Made by a program: the position numbers and the translations under genes | Notes under the pieces: model-generated | Databases searched by the model: none | Told to the model about the DNA's origin: nothing | What the model saw: the letters and a program-made list of their open reading frames with translations, nothing else | Assembly: GCA_964539785.1 (NCBI GenBank) | Contig: CAZIJQ010000002.1 | Location: 1-64,000, forward strand | DNA: 64,000 nucleotides | Direction of reading: 5' to 3' | Origin: JABMPO01 sp964539785 | GTDB lineage: Bacteria > Fidelibacterota > Marinisomatia > Marinisomatales > TCS56 | Part shown: piece by piece, positions 36,536 to 46,702 of the stretch | Position numbering within the stretch: the first letter of the stretch is position 1 | Layout of the letters: each line of letters begins with the position of its first letter

Positions 36536-38887
36536 TTACTTTACCACAGTCATCCGTTTTGATTCCATCATATGGCCTGATCTGAGTGCATAAATATACA
36601 CTCCCGATGCGAAATCACGAGCATTGAAACTCACATCGTGTTGACCAATCGGCATTTCTCCATTAACCAGTACTGCAACTTCACGACCCAACATATCATA
36701 CACAGTCAAACTAACATGACCGCCATAATACAATTCGAAAGTGATGTTGGTCGTTGGGTTAAATGGATTCGGATAGTTCTGGTGCAACCTGAATTGCTTC
36801 GGTAGCATGACAACTTCATTGTCAATCGACGCGCCAACAGCTGTGAATTTCAGGACTCTTCCAGCGTCAAAGTCACACGCATAGGCTGTTTGCCCATCGG
36901 CCGAAAAGGTTACTCCACGGGGAGCCCAAATCGTATCACCAACTGCTGTGGTTGGAATCGGACCACCTACTGTACCACCTGTTCCAATCGATCCTACAAC
37001 CTGATGATTCGCTCCCGGATCAATCTCGTAATAACCCGTGAAATCACCTGCCGCTACATCCCAGTAGGTGCCAACCCAGATTGTACTATCCGGACCCCAG
37101 CTCAGGATCTGACCCCACATGACCTCATTGTACAGAATATCCACAACCTCATAGGTACCCTCCGGTCCATCAGCACTGTGATAGTGGAAGACACCATTGT
37201 TGTGCGTTCCGCCATAGATCCTGCCATGATAAAGGTCTTTTCCGTCTGCGGTCACAACCAGTGTTCGGCTAATGGCCGTGTTGTCACCATCGAAAAGGGT
37301 GTTCACCAGTCCATCACCCCAATCCACGGCAGCTCCGGTGTAGTCATCCGGCAGGTCCAGGGAAATGTCAAATACCCAGATCGGGTTTCCAGCCGGAACA
37401 ACCATCGTCACAAACATATAGCCTTCTTCCGTCGTGGCTGCTTCTGTAACAGAACCGGGGAAATCGTACAAGGCGCCAATCGCCTCACCAGTCTGATAAT
37501 TGATCTGCCAAACGTCATTGTAAGCAGAGTACAGGATGTTCCCGTTATGATCTAAACCAATACCGCGGCAGCCATTCCACATCGTATCAATCCGGCCATC
37601 CGCAAAATCTAAAAACTGTATCGGTGAAAAGGATGCCTGACTGCCATCTGCTTCGTATACGTAGATCGGCTTAATGGCGATCGTATCATCCGGCAAACCT
37701 AACGTGTCAGTGTAGGCGTAATAGCCAACCCATACCCGACCATTCGCATCTACTATCGCACCATGGGGCTGCGATAAATTCGTAAAATCACTGTCATACT
37801 CCCATGCAGTAATGGTTGGTGGTGTCTGTACCGGTGCCGCTGGCGCCGGATTACCATCTTCGGTGAACTTCAGGACTCTCCCACCGTCAAAATCACAGGC
37901 ATAGGCAGTTAAACCATCGGCTGAAAAGGTTACTCCACGGGGAGCCCAAACTGTATCTCCAACAGCAGTGGTTGGAAGTGGGCCTCCTACCGTACCACCA
38001 GTTCCAATTGATCCTACAACTTGGTAGTTCGCTCCTGGATCCAATTCATACCAACCGGTAAAATCACCTGCTGATACATCCCAGTAAGTTCCAACCCAGA
38101 TTGTACTATCCGGACCCCAGTCCAGAATCTGACCCCACATGACCTCATTGTACAGAATGTCAGCAACTTCATAGGTACCTTCCGGACCATCAGCACTGTA
38201 ATAGTGGAAGACACCGTTGTTATGCGTTCCGCCATAGATCCTGCCGTGGTACAGATCCTTTCCATCAGCGCTCACTAGCAGTGTACGGCTAATGGCAGTA
38301 TTGTCACCGTCAAAAAGGGTGTTAACCAGTCCATCTCCCCAGTCAGCGGCTGCACCGGTATAGTCGTCCGGCAGGTTCAGTGAAATATCAAATACCCAGA
38401 TCGGGTTTCCACTTGGAACAACCATTGTCACAAACATATAACCATCTTCCGTCGTGGCCGCTTCAGTTACTGAGCCCGGAAAATCGTACAGGGCGCCAAT
38501 CGGCTCACCAGTCTGATAGTTGATCTGCCAGACATCATTGTAGGCTGAGTACAGCACGTTTCCGTTATGATCTAAACCAATGCCACGGCAACCATTCCAC
38601 ATCGTATCAATTCGGCCATCGGAAAACTCCAACATTTGAATTGGCGAAAAAGATGCCTGACTGCCATCTGGTTCGTAGACGTAGATCGGCTTGATCGGTA
38701 TCGTATCTGCTGGCAAACCTAATGTGTCGGTGTAAGCGTAATAGCCAACCCATACCCGACCATTTGCATCTACTGTTGCGCCATGAGGTTGTGACAAATT
38801 TGCAAAATCACTGTCATATACCCATTCTGCTAGCAACAGATTTGTAGTAAAAAGAGTTACTAAAGAGAGTATTAACGTTTTTTTCAT
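36536..38887 (-). CDS. secreted duplicated beta-propeller protein with T9SS tail
   Basis: About 783 residues. Signal peptide (ending LLLAE), then two nearly identical propeller-like units of 340 residues (starting WVYDSDFANLSQPHG and WEYDSDFTNLSQPHG), then a PNPFNP sorting domain ending KRMTVVK. Units contain NHL/SMP-30-like strings such as ATVDANGRVWVGYYAYT and GCRGIGLDHNGN. The two copies align at a constant 1,020-bp offset in DNA. GGAG before the ATG at 38887 sets the start; a GTG lies two codons upstream. Function is unknown; a surface or extracellular role follows from the tail. It is 98 bases from the operon upstream. Confidence 0.85.
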   Translation of the reverse strand: MKKTLILSLVTLFTTNLLLAEWVYDSDFANLSQPHGATVDANGRVWVGYYAYTDTLGLPADTIPIKPIYVYEPDGSQASFSPIQMLEFSDGRIDTMWNGCRGIGLDHNGNVLYSAYNDVWQINYQTGEPIGALYDFPGSVTEAATTEDGYMFVTMVVPSGNPIWVFDISLNLPDDYTGAAADWGDGLVNTLFDGDNTAISRTLLVSADGKDLYHGRIYGGTHNNGVFHYYSADGPEGTYEVADILYNEVMWGQILDWGPDSTIWVGTYWDVSAGDFTGWYELDPGANYQVVGSIGTGGTVGGPLPTTAVGDTVWAPRGVTFSADGLTAYACDFDGGRVLKFTEDGNPAPAAPVQTPPTITAWEYDSDFTNLSQPHGAIVDANGRVWVGYYAYTDTLGLPDDTIAIKPIYVYEADGSQASFSPIQFLDFADGRIDTMWNGCRGIGLDHNGNILYSAYNDVWQINYQTGEAIGALYDFPGSVTEAATTEEGYMFVTMVVPAGNPIWVFDISLDLPDDYTGAAVDWGDGLVNTLFDGDNTAISRTLVVTADGKDLYHGRIYGGTHNNGVFHYHSADGPEGTYEVVDILYNEVMWGQILSWGPDSTIWVGTYWDVAAGDFTGYYEIDPGANHQVVGSIGTGGTVGGPIPTTAVGDTIWAPRGVTFSADGQTAYACDFDAGRVLKFTAVGASIDNEVVMLPKQFRLHQNYPNPFNPTTNITFELYYGGHVSLTVYDMLGREVAVLVNGEMPIGQHDVSFNARDFASGVYIYALRSGHMMESKRMTVVK
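36843..38865. repeat. internal tandem duplication, 1,020-bp unit
   Basis: Two consecutive copies within the propeller gene. Identical landmarks sit exactly 1,020 bp apart, for example GTGAA-starting text at 36843 and 37863, and TTGTACTATCCGG at 37081 and 38101. The differences are scattered and mostly third-position. The outer end of the second copy is approximate. Confidence 0.9.
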
Positions 38888-38991
38888 TTCCACTCCATCT
38901 TTTATTGACTAATTGAAATAGTTATTATCCTCTATAAGATAGAAATAACGAAAATACGGTACAAGGAATAAATCGATATAGTAAAAAATTT

Positions 38992-41172
38992 TCATCGAAT
39001 TATTATGAACTTCCGAAAGGCAGAGTCACCTTTTTTAAATACTATATTATTGGTATCAGGGTCAATTATATCTTGAGTTACTTCGAAATGAGCAATATAA
39101 ATCCCACTCACTACAAGTTGCCGGGAACTGGTAATTGAATTCCACCCTTCGTCACCGCTACCATCAACATGATGGATTGTGTTAATCAGGTCGCCTCTTT
39201 CAGTATAGATCCTGATGTCACAGAATTTTGGAATATCATAAAACATGATTTTGTCCGGATCACCGGTGAATTGCAGGTCCCTGGCTGAAATATGAAATGG
39301 ATTAGGCACAATTCGGATCTGATCGAATGACTTGCCCGCCTGACGCTTTAAAAAGGCCGGCTGATTGGTCCTCGCATAAAATCGGTTGCTGTGTAAAGGT
39401 CCTGTTGGGTTGGTTGCTCCTGTCATGTTGTTAGAACCATCATTATATGCGACAATGTAATAATAATAAGAGAAACCACGGATTGCCGACTTATCTTCAT
39501 ATTGATGAATACTCGATTCGCCATCATATATCAATTGATAAGTAGTATCCGGTTTGCCCACTGCTCGATATATTTTATATCCCGCGAAATCTGGTTCTGT
39601 CTCAGATTGACTTTGAGCCCAGGTTAATGTAATTCGATCACCCCCGGAAGCAACATCGAGCCATTGTGGCGGAGACGGTGGCTGAGGGATATTGTAGCCA
39701 GATCTGTAATTTCGCAAAGCCCGGCCAAAAGTTTGCAGGATGGAATCGACACCAGTGTATACCCAGCTGTTTTTAAATATGTCTTTATCTTCGGTTGTGG
39801 CGCCACCCGGTAAATTGAATGGACCATTATCAGTCTGATCATCGTATGCCATTTTCCATCTGATGCCGATTTCCTCGCACTTTTCGCGACTTAAACCGCT
39901 TACGGCTTCTGCTTCTACTATTTGAATACTCTCACCGTGAGCCAGGTCAAACGGTCCGTAACAAATCCAGGTGTTAGTTCCACCCTCATCGCTATGCAAT
40001 GTCCATGGTGAAACCTGGTGAATTATTGAACTGGTGTTTTCCTCGTAAAAGCGGTTGGTGCCGCCTTTAGCGGATCCACCATAGGGATTTCCACTGACCA
40101 TATTATATATGGCACTCCTTACAACCGGATCTTTGATGTTGTTGGGAGGTATATTTGGATAAGTATCACCAGCGTGCCAACCAATTGCCGCTGGTTGATC
40201 TGGGTCATCAGTGCTATCAGTCGCACTCCTATCAACGTGTAAAACAGCCGTTCCGGCATGTTGTGGAGCAGCGAGACGCCCACTGCCATCAAGATCAGGT
40301 GCTCCAATATTATCATAAGTAGTAACCCGATCGGATTGCCCTGTCCAGGCAAATGCACAGCGAATCCAGTCAACGATTGGATCATCTTCGGTTATCGATT
40401 CGGTAGCATGGGCAGGATAATCCTCACCCCGGCGCGTTACCCAGGTATATTTTCCCCACGATTGCTGATTATCAAATTTGGGTGCGCCATCCCGGCTAAC
40501 GCTGTAACGAACGCCCCAACTGACTCTTACTCCTTTTAATGAATCAGTTAATTCAATATCATCGTCATAATTCACATTACCGGTATTTGTAAAAGTGTAC
40601 TCTTTAATAAAATAATTATCATGATACTGCTGGCTGAAGGCATAAACTCTTCGTGACATAGTAAGGCCCATTGCAGTATTCACAACGTTGGATATGATCC
40701 GGTCAGGGATTTGATTAACGTCGATTGAGTCGACATCTTTTTTATAGTCTGTAGAATTATCAGCACCGTCTACATAGATGGTGGGAACAGGAAATTTGGC
40801 AATTGATACATGTTCAACAGGGAATAATAAATCACTGACATAACCCGACGAAATATAGATTGCATATTTTCCCCAATGATCATCATCAGCGTCGGTAAAA
40901 TCTTCTGAGGCAATCCAGGCCCGTTCAATAACAGCATTGTCTTGTTCCGGATAATCGGCTGGCCAATCCATGCCGGCATAATAGGAATCATTCCAGGCCC
41001 GCTCGGCGCCATAAGCGGTAAAATGACTGTGCAGGGAACCAACCCGAATTTGCTTCTCGATAGTCCCGGATACTTGCGCACTGAGGGTTGAAATTATTAG
41101 TAGCAGAAAAAATACCAGTTTCCTATAAACCAAAATATAGACACCCGTTTTTGATTTGAATTCCAGTTTCAT
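38992..41172 (-). CDS. surface protein B with fibronectin type III region and C-terminal sorting-like domain
   Basis: 726-residue exported protein: signal anchor about residues 17-33, a long beta-rich N-terminal part with SLHSHFTAYGAERAW and the conserved block MGLTMSRRVYAFSQQYHDN, an FnIII domain about 520-615 (ITLTWAQSQSE, AGYKIYRAVG), and a C-terminal domain beginning IRIVPNPFH and ending KFIIIR. The last is like a T9SS-type tail but with IVPNPF rather than PNPFNP. It is paralogous to the protein at 47263-49329. It follows the TonB receptor B by 15 bases. The molecular role is unknown; cell-surface partner of the receptor is inferred. Confidence 0.78.
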   Translation of the reverse strand: MKLEFKSKTGVYILVYRKLVFFLLLIISTLSAQVSGTIEKQIRVGSLHSHFTAYGAERAWNDSYYAGMDWPADYPEQDNAVIERAWIASEDFTDADDDHWGKYAIYISSGYVSDLLFPVEHVSIAKFPVPTIYVDGADNSTDYKKDVDSIDVNQIPDRIISNVVNTAMGLTMSRRVYAFSQQYHDNYFIKEYTFTNTGNVNYDDDIELTDSLKGVRVSWGVRYSVSRDGAPKFDNQQSWGKYTWVTRRGEDYPAHATESITEDDPIVDWIRCAFAWTGQSDRVTTYDNIGAPDLDGSGRLAAPQHAGTAVLHVDRSATDSTDDPDQPAAIGWHAGDTYPNIPPNNIKDPVVRSAIYNMVSGNPYGGSAKGGTNRFYEENTSSIIHQVSPWTLHSDEGGTNTWICYGPFDLAHGESIQIVEAEAVSGLSREKCEEIGIRWKMAYDDQTDNGPFNLPGGATTEDKDIFKNSWVYTGVDSILQTFGRALRNYRSGYNIPQPPSPPQWLDVASGGDRITLTWAQSQSETEPDFAGYKIYRAVGKPDTTYQLIYDGESSIHQYEDKSAIRGFSYYYYIVAYNDGSNNMTGATNPTGPLHSNRFYARTNQPAFLKRQAGKSFDQIRIVPNPFHISARDLQFTGDPDKIMFYDIPKFCDIRIYTERGDLINTIHHVDGSGDEGWNSITSSRQLVVSGIYIAHFEVTQDIIDPDTNNIVFKKGDSAFRKFIIIR

Positions 41173-41187
41173 AATTGGTATTTAATG

Positions 41188-44100
41188 TTAAAAATCAATC
41201 CGAATTCCAAATCTAATCGCCTGGGGATTTAAAAAAGTCAAAGATGTTATATTAGGCATATCAATATAGGTCTTATCCTCAATTCGCTTATCGTTTCGGG
41301 CAGCAATCTCACTATCATTCTCAGGATTAGGTTCCAGTGGATCGTATGTGATGTCCTCCGATCGATAATCGCCGAATCTATCATTTCCTTTATCAATCCC
41401 ATCTTCCCAGGAAAAGCGCAGAGAAGCAAGGTAGTTTTCGCGATCAATATTATCAGCAAATCCTGATTCACTTAAATATTTAAAGTCGAAAAGATTTGAA
41501 ATATCCAGATACAGTTGTAATGCGGTATTATTGACAGTTATTGTTTTCGAAAAGCGAAGGTCAACATTATACCAGTCAGCCCATTGCACATCATCAACAA
41601 TCCCCGGTATTTTTTTCGGATTGTAGGTTTCAAATCTCCCGGTTCTCCAGTCGGCCAATATATTCACATTGAAATTCGCCAGCGGATAGAACCCCATTAA
41701 TTGTGGACCAAACTGGCGGGGAGCATGGATGTTCAGATTCATTCGAGCATAAGGCCGGGGGTGTCTTCTGGTCTGCTCCGGTTTTTTGCTCTCATATTCA
41801 CGTTGAGCCATGATATCGTCGTTATATTCGCGCAAACCAAAATAACCTGAAGTTCGCACGTCATAGGTGTAATTAATAAATCCGCTGATCCAATCACCAT
41901 ATTGTTTTGATAAAGTAATTTCCACACCGCGGATATCTTCATAATTATTATTAGCCGCCTCTCTATAAGTGACATCTCCCCGATATAAAACCCAGCCTGG
42001 CTGCTGGGTAACATCTTTATAATAACCGGCTATTCTGAATAAAAGGAGATTAAACAAATTGTGCTCATAACCTAATTCATAAGCAACGGTTTTCTCCATT
42101 TCCAAATTGGGATCCCCTATATATTTAACATTTCCAGCGCTTTCTCGTTGTATTCTAAAACGATACGTAGAAAATGGTTCAGACCCAAAATGGCCGTAAT
42201 TGAAATACAATTTGGAATTTACCGTTATCGGATGAGAAATACCCACCCGGGGACTCAACATTAAATCGGGTTTAGAATCTTCGGATGGCGCATCCTCTTC
42301 AATTGATTCTCCTAAATCCTGGCTGAAAAAAGGATCATAAGGCACTAAATCATATTTCTCAGTGTTGGCATCGGAATAGTCCAGTCGAAGACCCAGGTTA
42401 GCGATAATTCCCTTGAATTCCAGTTTATCCTGAATATAAGTCCCAATCCGATAAGGAAAAATGCGGTAGACCAGGCTACGGTTCCAAAAATTATTCGATG
42501 GATTAACCGTGGAAGATTTTACGTTGTAATCATTATATATCAACTCAATTCCGGTTTTGATTTGATTTCGATCATTGATTTGGCTGGTGAAATCGAAACG
42601 GAAGGTAGTGGTAGAGTTTACGGTTGAATCGCGACCTAAGTTCATCCAGCCACCTAAATGAATACCTCCTGGACCTGTCGAACCGTACCCTGATCCTGAA
42701 TAACCGTAGGGTGCTTCGTCAACAAAATAATCAGGGAATATTTCATTGCTTTTTGTGTATTCCCCAACATCAGGAATACCGTTTCCTTCTGTACCGGTGG
42801 GGTTATTGTTTTTATGATAATCGTCTCCTTCAGGATCCGGATTCAATACGGCATGATATCCATATTCCTGACTACTTGGGATACCATCCGACCCTATGTC
42901 CTCAAAATCACGATCAGTAGTTTGATAGGTATTATGAAAACTTTTTTTATATTGTAATTTTATTTCATAAAAAGTGCGCGAGGATAAAGAATTAATAAAC
43001 CTGAATCCATAAATTTGGCGATAGATTGAACTGGGACTGTAGGAACCCGGCATATAAGGAACCATCAGGCCTTCCGGACTACTACTCGTTAAATCAGCGA
43101 CTGCATCCTGGGATCGTAAAATATATCCCGTTGGAGTAGTTGTCCAACTGTAAGGTGAGACCGAATGTTCTTCACCATATAACGCTGAGAAAACCACTTT
43201 CATCGAGGGATTAACATCAGCAGTCAGTTTTAATTGAGTATGGTTATCACTATAACTATCGCGCGCGAGCGGAAACACAAACATTTCCTGTTCATTAAAA
43301 TGCGATAAATAAAATCTTAAATTTCCTAAGTTTTCACTTATATACGGAACAGGTCCGCCAAATCCGACATCGATAACATAATCCGGTTTTTTAATATCAC
43401 CCTGACGACGGCGATACCATTCGAATAGCCGTTTAACTTCCTCAGGTGTCAAATCATTACTTGGATCTTCATCCTGTGATATAGTCTGCTGAGAAACAGC
43501 ATTCCACCCATCAAAATTTGGGTATTGTTGCTGTGTATGCGTATCCCAGGCTCCGTTTTTAGTACCTGTCCACATCACATCGGGATCGTAATAGGGACGG
43601 TTGAAGTAAGAATACCGGTCGTAAACTGAGAGTCCGAAATGTTTTTCCGCCGGTGGGCTATACTGAAAAGCAATTGATCCGCTATACTTGTGCGAACTTC
43701 CTTCTTTCGTGGTTACATTTACAATTCCCGATCGAGCTTGCCCATATTCGGCAGCAAAACCTCCGGTCTGAATCTGAATTTCTTCCAACGCACTCAGGCT
43801 GACGGCAGAATAAGGATAATTAGAGCGTTCATCATTTTGGGATAAACCATCAACCATAAAAACGGTTTGATTGGCGCCACCACCACGAATGATGATCCCC
43901 TGTAGCCCCGTTTCGATACCGGCTTGAAGTGTTAATACGTCGTTTACATTTTGAACTGGCAGATTTTCTATCATTTCGGATTCGATGTTTAGCTGGCTAG
44001 CAGAAACATCGGGTACTACCAGTGGTCGCCTCGCTGTCACAACGACTTCACTCAACTCCAAAGTTTCCGGACTCATAGTCAGGTCAAGTTGTGTGGTTTG

Positions 44101-44382
44101 ATCAATCACTACCTGTAAATCATTTACAACCAAATCAGCATAACCCAACATGCTAACTCGGACTGAATAGTACCCTGGAGGAATGTTCAACATCACAAAA
44201 TATCCTGACATATCTGAAGCAGCACCGATGTAGGTTCCTTCTACCATGACATTAACTCCGATGAGACTTTCCCCGGTTTCAGCATCGGTTATAGTACCGC
44301 TTATCTTTCCTACAACTCCTCCGGACAAAACTGCAGTAAATGCAAAAAATATTAAAAATGTCTGAAATAGATGTTTTATCAT
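41188..44382 (-). CDS. TonB-dependent receptor B with carboxypeptidase-regulatory-like domain
   Basis: 1,064-residue outer-membrane receptor. Signal peptide, then a CarboxypepD_reg-like domain about 25-110 (KISGTITDAETGESLIGVNV), a plug with ENLPVQNVNDVLTLQ, IIRGGGANQTVFMVDGL and EIQIQTGGFAAEYGQ, and a C-terminal barrel ending in Phe (IRFGIRIDF). No SusD-like partner is present, so this is not a classical SusCD pair. It is a paralogue of the receptor at 49357-52533 and belongs to the same seven-gene operon. The imported ligand is unknown. Confidence 0.88.
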   Translation of the reverse strand: MIKHLFQTFLIFFAFTAVLSGGVVGKISGTITDAETGESLIGVNVMVEGTYIGAASDMSGYFVMLNIPPGYYSVRVSMLGYADLVVNDLQVVIDQTTQLDLTMSPETLELSEVVVTARRPLVVPDVSASQLNIESEMIENLPVQNVNDVLTLQAGIETGLQGIIIRGGGANQTVFMVDGLSQNDERSNYPYSAVSLSALEEIQIQTGGFAAEYGQARSGIVNVTTKEGSSHKYSGSIAFQYSPPAEKHFGLSVYDRYSYFNRPYYDPDVMWTGTKNGAWDTHTQQQYPNFDGWNAVSQQTISQDEDPSNDLTPEEVKRLFEWYRRRQGDIKKPDYVIDVGFGGPVPYISENLGNLRFYLSHFNEQEMFVFPLARDSYSDNHTQLKLTADVNPSMKVVFSALYGEEHSVSPYSWTTTPTGYILRSQDAVADLTSSSPEGLMVPYMPGSYSPSSIYRQIYGFRFINSLSSRTFYEIKLQYKKSFHNTYQTTDRDFEDIGSDGIPSSQEYGYHAVLNPDPEGDDYHKNNNPTGTEGNGIPDVGEYTKSNEIFPDYFVDEAPYGYSGSGYGSTGPGGIHLGGWMNLGRDSTVNSTTTFRFDFTSQINDRNQIKTGIELIYNDYNVKSSTVNPSNNFWNRSLVYRIFPYRIGTYIQDKLEFKGIIANLGLRLDYSDANTEKYDLVPYDPFFSQDLGESIEEDAPSEDSKPDLMLSPRVGISHPITVNSKLYFNYGHFGSEPFSTYRFRIQRESAGNVKYIGDPNLEMEKTVAYELGYEHNLFNLLLFRIAGYYKDVTQQPGWVLYRGDVTYREAANNNYEDIRGVEITLSKQYGDWISGFINYTYDVRTSGYFGLREYNDDIMAQREYESKKPEQTRRHPRPYARMNLNIHAPRQFGPQLMGFYPLANFNVNILADWRTGRFETYNPKKIPGIVDDVQWADWYNVDLRFSKTITVNNTALQLYLDISNLFDFKYLSESGFADNIDRENYLASLRFSWEDGIDKGNDRFGDYRSEDITYDPLEPNPENDSEIAARNDKRIEDKTYIDMPNITSLTFLNPQAIRFGIRIDF

Positions 44383-44405
44383 TATCGGACTTTTATAAAA
44401 TATTT

Positions 44406-45674
44406 CTAAAAGCTGCGTCCATAATAAGGTGCTCCCTGTCTTACCATATCAACGCGGAATACACGTTTTTTCGATAGTTCCTCTGCTGTAGGTTCCTCAG
44501 AAGTATAAATGGAACGAGTGTTCAGATAAAGATAACTGCCATTCCCCCAGGTAATTCTATCAGCTGGAGCTTCAAGAACTTCTGCATATTTGGGATTGAT
44601 CGGTTGATCGGTATATGGTGGAGCTATCTCGTACAGGGCATAGTCAGACGATGGACCAATATACATGTATCCATCCAGGGAGAAAGTGAAATCATTGATC
44701 GTTGGTCCTGTTGAGCCCATAATGGCTTGCCAATTGATTACTAACTCTGGTGGGGCGAGAGAATCTGCTGAGACGATCTGACTGCGCCAAATTCCTTCCT
44801 GGACAACCGTGGTATCATCACCGATATATTCACCAACAATATAAACATGATCATCGAACACTCTGATTACGTTTACATGCACATCCACAGGATAGATTGC
44901 AACAGATGAAAATTCTGATTCTCCGGCTACAACGTTAATACGGTATAATTCATTTTTCCTACCCCCCGTATACAAATTTCCATGTTGGTCAAAGTCTAGA
45001 GAATAGGCACGAGTATTATTTGGCAGGGTTAAAAAGTCTTCGGCCTCGCCACCTCCGGCTGGTATACTTGACAATTTCTTGTTTCTACGAGCAATATATA
45101 TTTTCCCTTCCGGACCTACTCGCATCGCATCTGCTTTTATAAACCCACCATGATCTCCGTACACAAGCGAGTCTGCTTCCCCGTTTGGAAATATTCTTAA
45201 AATCTCACGTCCACCGGATTCGGAAATATACAAATTTTCCTCGGCGTCCATTGCCGTCCCATACAAACTCGCGAAATTATCCCCCGCCCACACGACAACT
45301 GGAGGATATAATTCATAGTTATCAATTTCTGCAAATTCATATGCTCCTATCACAGCTACCTGAATTTTCACACTATCAGCAATAATGTTAGGGGTCTGCA
45401 CGATCAGTTCCGTCTCAGTGCTAGATAATAACGTCCCGCTATTGCCATTAAAATAGACTAGGTTATAGTCATTCCTGGTGTGAAAATTTTGTCCAGTTAT
45501 AGTAACAACCCCAATACCGGCAAAGACCCTGTCCGGTGGATCAATATTCGTGATCACAGGGTTCGGTAATACTTCCGGATTCGGATCATAAATACTGTCA
45601 GGATAGTCTGGATCCTGGCAGGCAAAACCGGCGAATAATATAAGTGTTGTGAGAGTTGTCCCAAATATCTTCAT
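44406..45674 (-). CDS. IPT/TIG-domain lipoprotein with propeller region
   Basis: 422-residue lipoprotein (lipobox AGFAC near residue 19). An IPT/TIG Ig-like domain about residues 40-120 (ITNIDPPDRVFAG, VVTITGQNF) is followed by an NHL-like beta-propeller with DAEENLYISESGGREI, GPEGKIYIARRNK and LDFDQHGNLYTGG. AGGGAAACATT precedes the ATG. It lies 23 bases before the TonB receptor B gene. SusE/SusF-like surface binding is a possible analogy, but no binding residues can be named. Confidence 0.82.
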   Translation of the reverse strand: MKIFGTTLTTLILFAGFACQDPDYPDSIYDPNPEVLPNPVITNIDPPDRVFAGIGVVTITGQNFHTRNDYNLVYFNGNSGTLLSSTETELIVQTPNIIADSVKIQVAVIGAYEFAEIDNYELYPPVVVWAGDNFASLYGTAMDAEENLYISESGGREILRIFPNGEADSLVYGDHGGFIKADAMRVGPEGKIYIARRNKKLSSIPAGGGEAEDFLTLPNNTRAYSLDFDQHGNLYTGGRKNELYRINVVAGESEFSSVAIYPVDVHVNVIRVFDDHVYIVGEYIGDDTTVVQEGIWRSQIVSADSLAPPELVINWQAIMGSTGPTINDFTFSLDGYMYIGPSSDYALYEIAPPYTDQPINPKYAEVLEAPADRITWGNGSYLYLNTRSIYTSEEPTAEELSKKRVFRVDMVRQGAPYYGRSF

Positions 45675-45690
45675 AATGTTTCCCTATTTA

Positions 45691-46698
45691 TTATAAGATG
45701 ATTTGTATGGAAATCTTTTGCACCACATCAAATCTGCCAAATGGAATGGCCGCATAATCAACACTCAAAATTGATTTCATCAATCCGATCCCATAAGTAA
45801 TTCCCGGTTCATCGTAGTTGTATAAATAGCCAGCGCGGAGATATAGAAGACTGATGGGATTGTATTCCATGCCAATATTTAATCTTTCCGGTGCGGAGCG
45901 CAGGTGCAATGCATCAACCGATATAATAAATTTAGAGTCTCTATTTAACGGAGATTTCAATATACTGAGTAAAGCAAACTGAGAGACATCAATGGACATC
46001 CCCAGGGTGAATGTCAGGGGAGGTTGAAAGCCCTCAGATTGGTACTTAATCTCCCCTGAAAAATTTCTTACTGACATTCCAAATGCGAAATTTTTCCAAC
46101 CAGTCTCATAAATTGTACCAAAATCATATACTACCGTGGATAAGTAGTTCTTCACCGTAGTTAGGGTGGTATCTGTGACTGGGACAACACTTTTTCCTAA
46201 GTACTGGTAAGCAGATTTAATATGGCCACCCACCGAAAACTTGTCTGATAATGCTTTTGCATATCCAAATCCGAAACAAAGGGCAGACGGATTCATAATC
46301 TCTGTATCGATATACCCTTGATCATTCGGCCATACCATTGTGCCTTCCACTTCTCCGTAATCAACTGATTGCAGACTGAAAGCAAACACGCCGTAATAAC
46401 CATCTCTAGGAGCTAAGGAAACACTTGCAGTTACGTGGGTTATATCTGCAAACCAGGTATTTTGACTAAAGCTGGCTTCAGCCATTGCATTTGAACGAGC
46501 CATCGTTGCAGGATTAAAAAATAATGCTGTAGATTTTCCTTTTATTGTCGTCATGGCTTCTGCCATCCCTGCCGCTCGGGCATCCGAGGTAACGCTCAAA
46601 AACTGCAATCCAGTCTGAGCCAATTTAATATCTTCAGCTCCAAGAAAATGTAGTGCGAAAATCAACGATGCTGATAAAATCCTGAATGTACTTTTCAT
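45691..46698 (-). CDS. PorV/PorQ family outer-membrane protein
   Basis: 335-residue barrel protein. Signal peptide (ending FLGAE), then the family signature FLSVTSDARAAGMAEAMT with FFNPATMARSNAM, followed by alternating barrel strands. PorV is the T9SS outer-membrane shuttle that hands sorted cargo to the attachment complex, so its place in an operon that also encodes proteins with sorting-like tails suggests a dedicated export helper. GAGGAATAG, shared with the preceding stop, serves as ribosome site. Length is typical of this family; the exact subgroup (PorV or PorQ-like) is not resolved. Confidence 0.85.
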   Translation of the reverse strand: MKSTFRILSASLIFALHFLGAEDIKLAQTGLQFLSVTSDARAAGMAEAMTTIKGKSTALFFNPATMARSNAMAEASFSQNTWFADITHVTASVSLAPRDGYYGVFAFSLQSVDYGEVEGTMVWPNDQGYIDTEIMNPSALCFGFGYAKALSDKFSVGGHIKSAYQYLGKSVVPVTDTTLTTVKNYLSTVVYDFGTIYETGWKNFAFGMSVRNFSGEIKYQSEGFQPPLTFTLGMSIDVSQFALLSILKSPLNRDSKFIISVDALHLRSAPERLNIGMEYNPISLLYLRAGYLYNYDEPGITYGIGLMKSILSVDYAAIPFGRFDVVQKISIQIIL

Positions 46699-46702
46699 AG
46701 GT

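Noticed and set aside
36890..37555. Long plus-strand reading frame (221 codons) opposite the propeller gene
   Set aside because: It lies wholly inside the minus-strand duplicated propeller gene, has no domain or ribosome site, and its composition is that of an antisense shadow.
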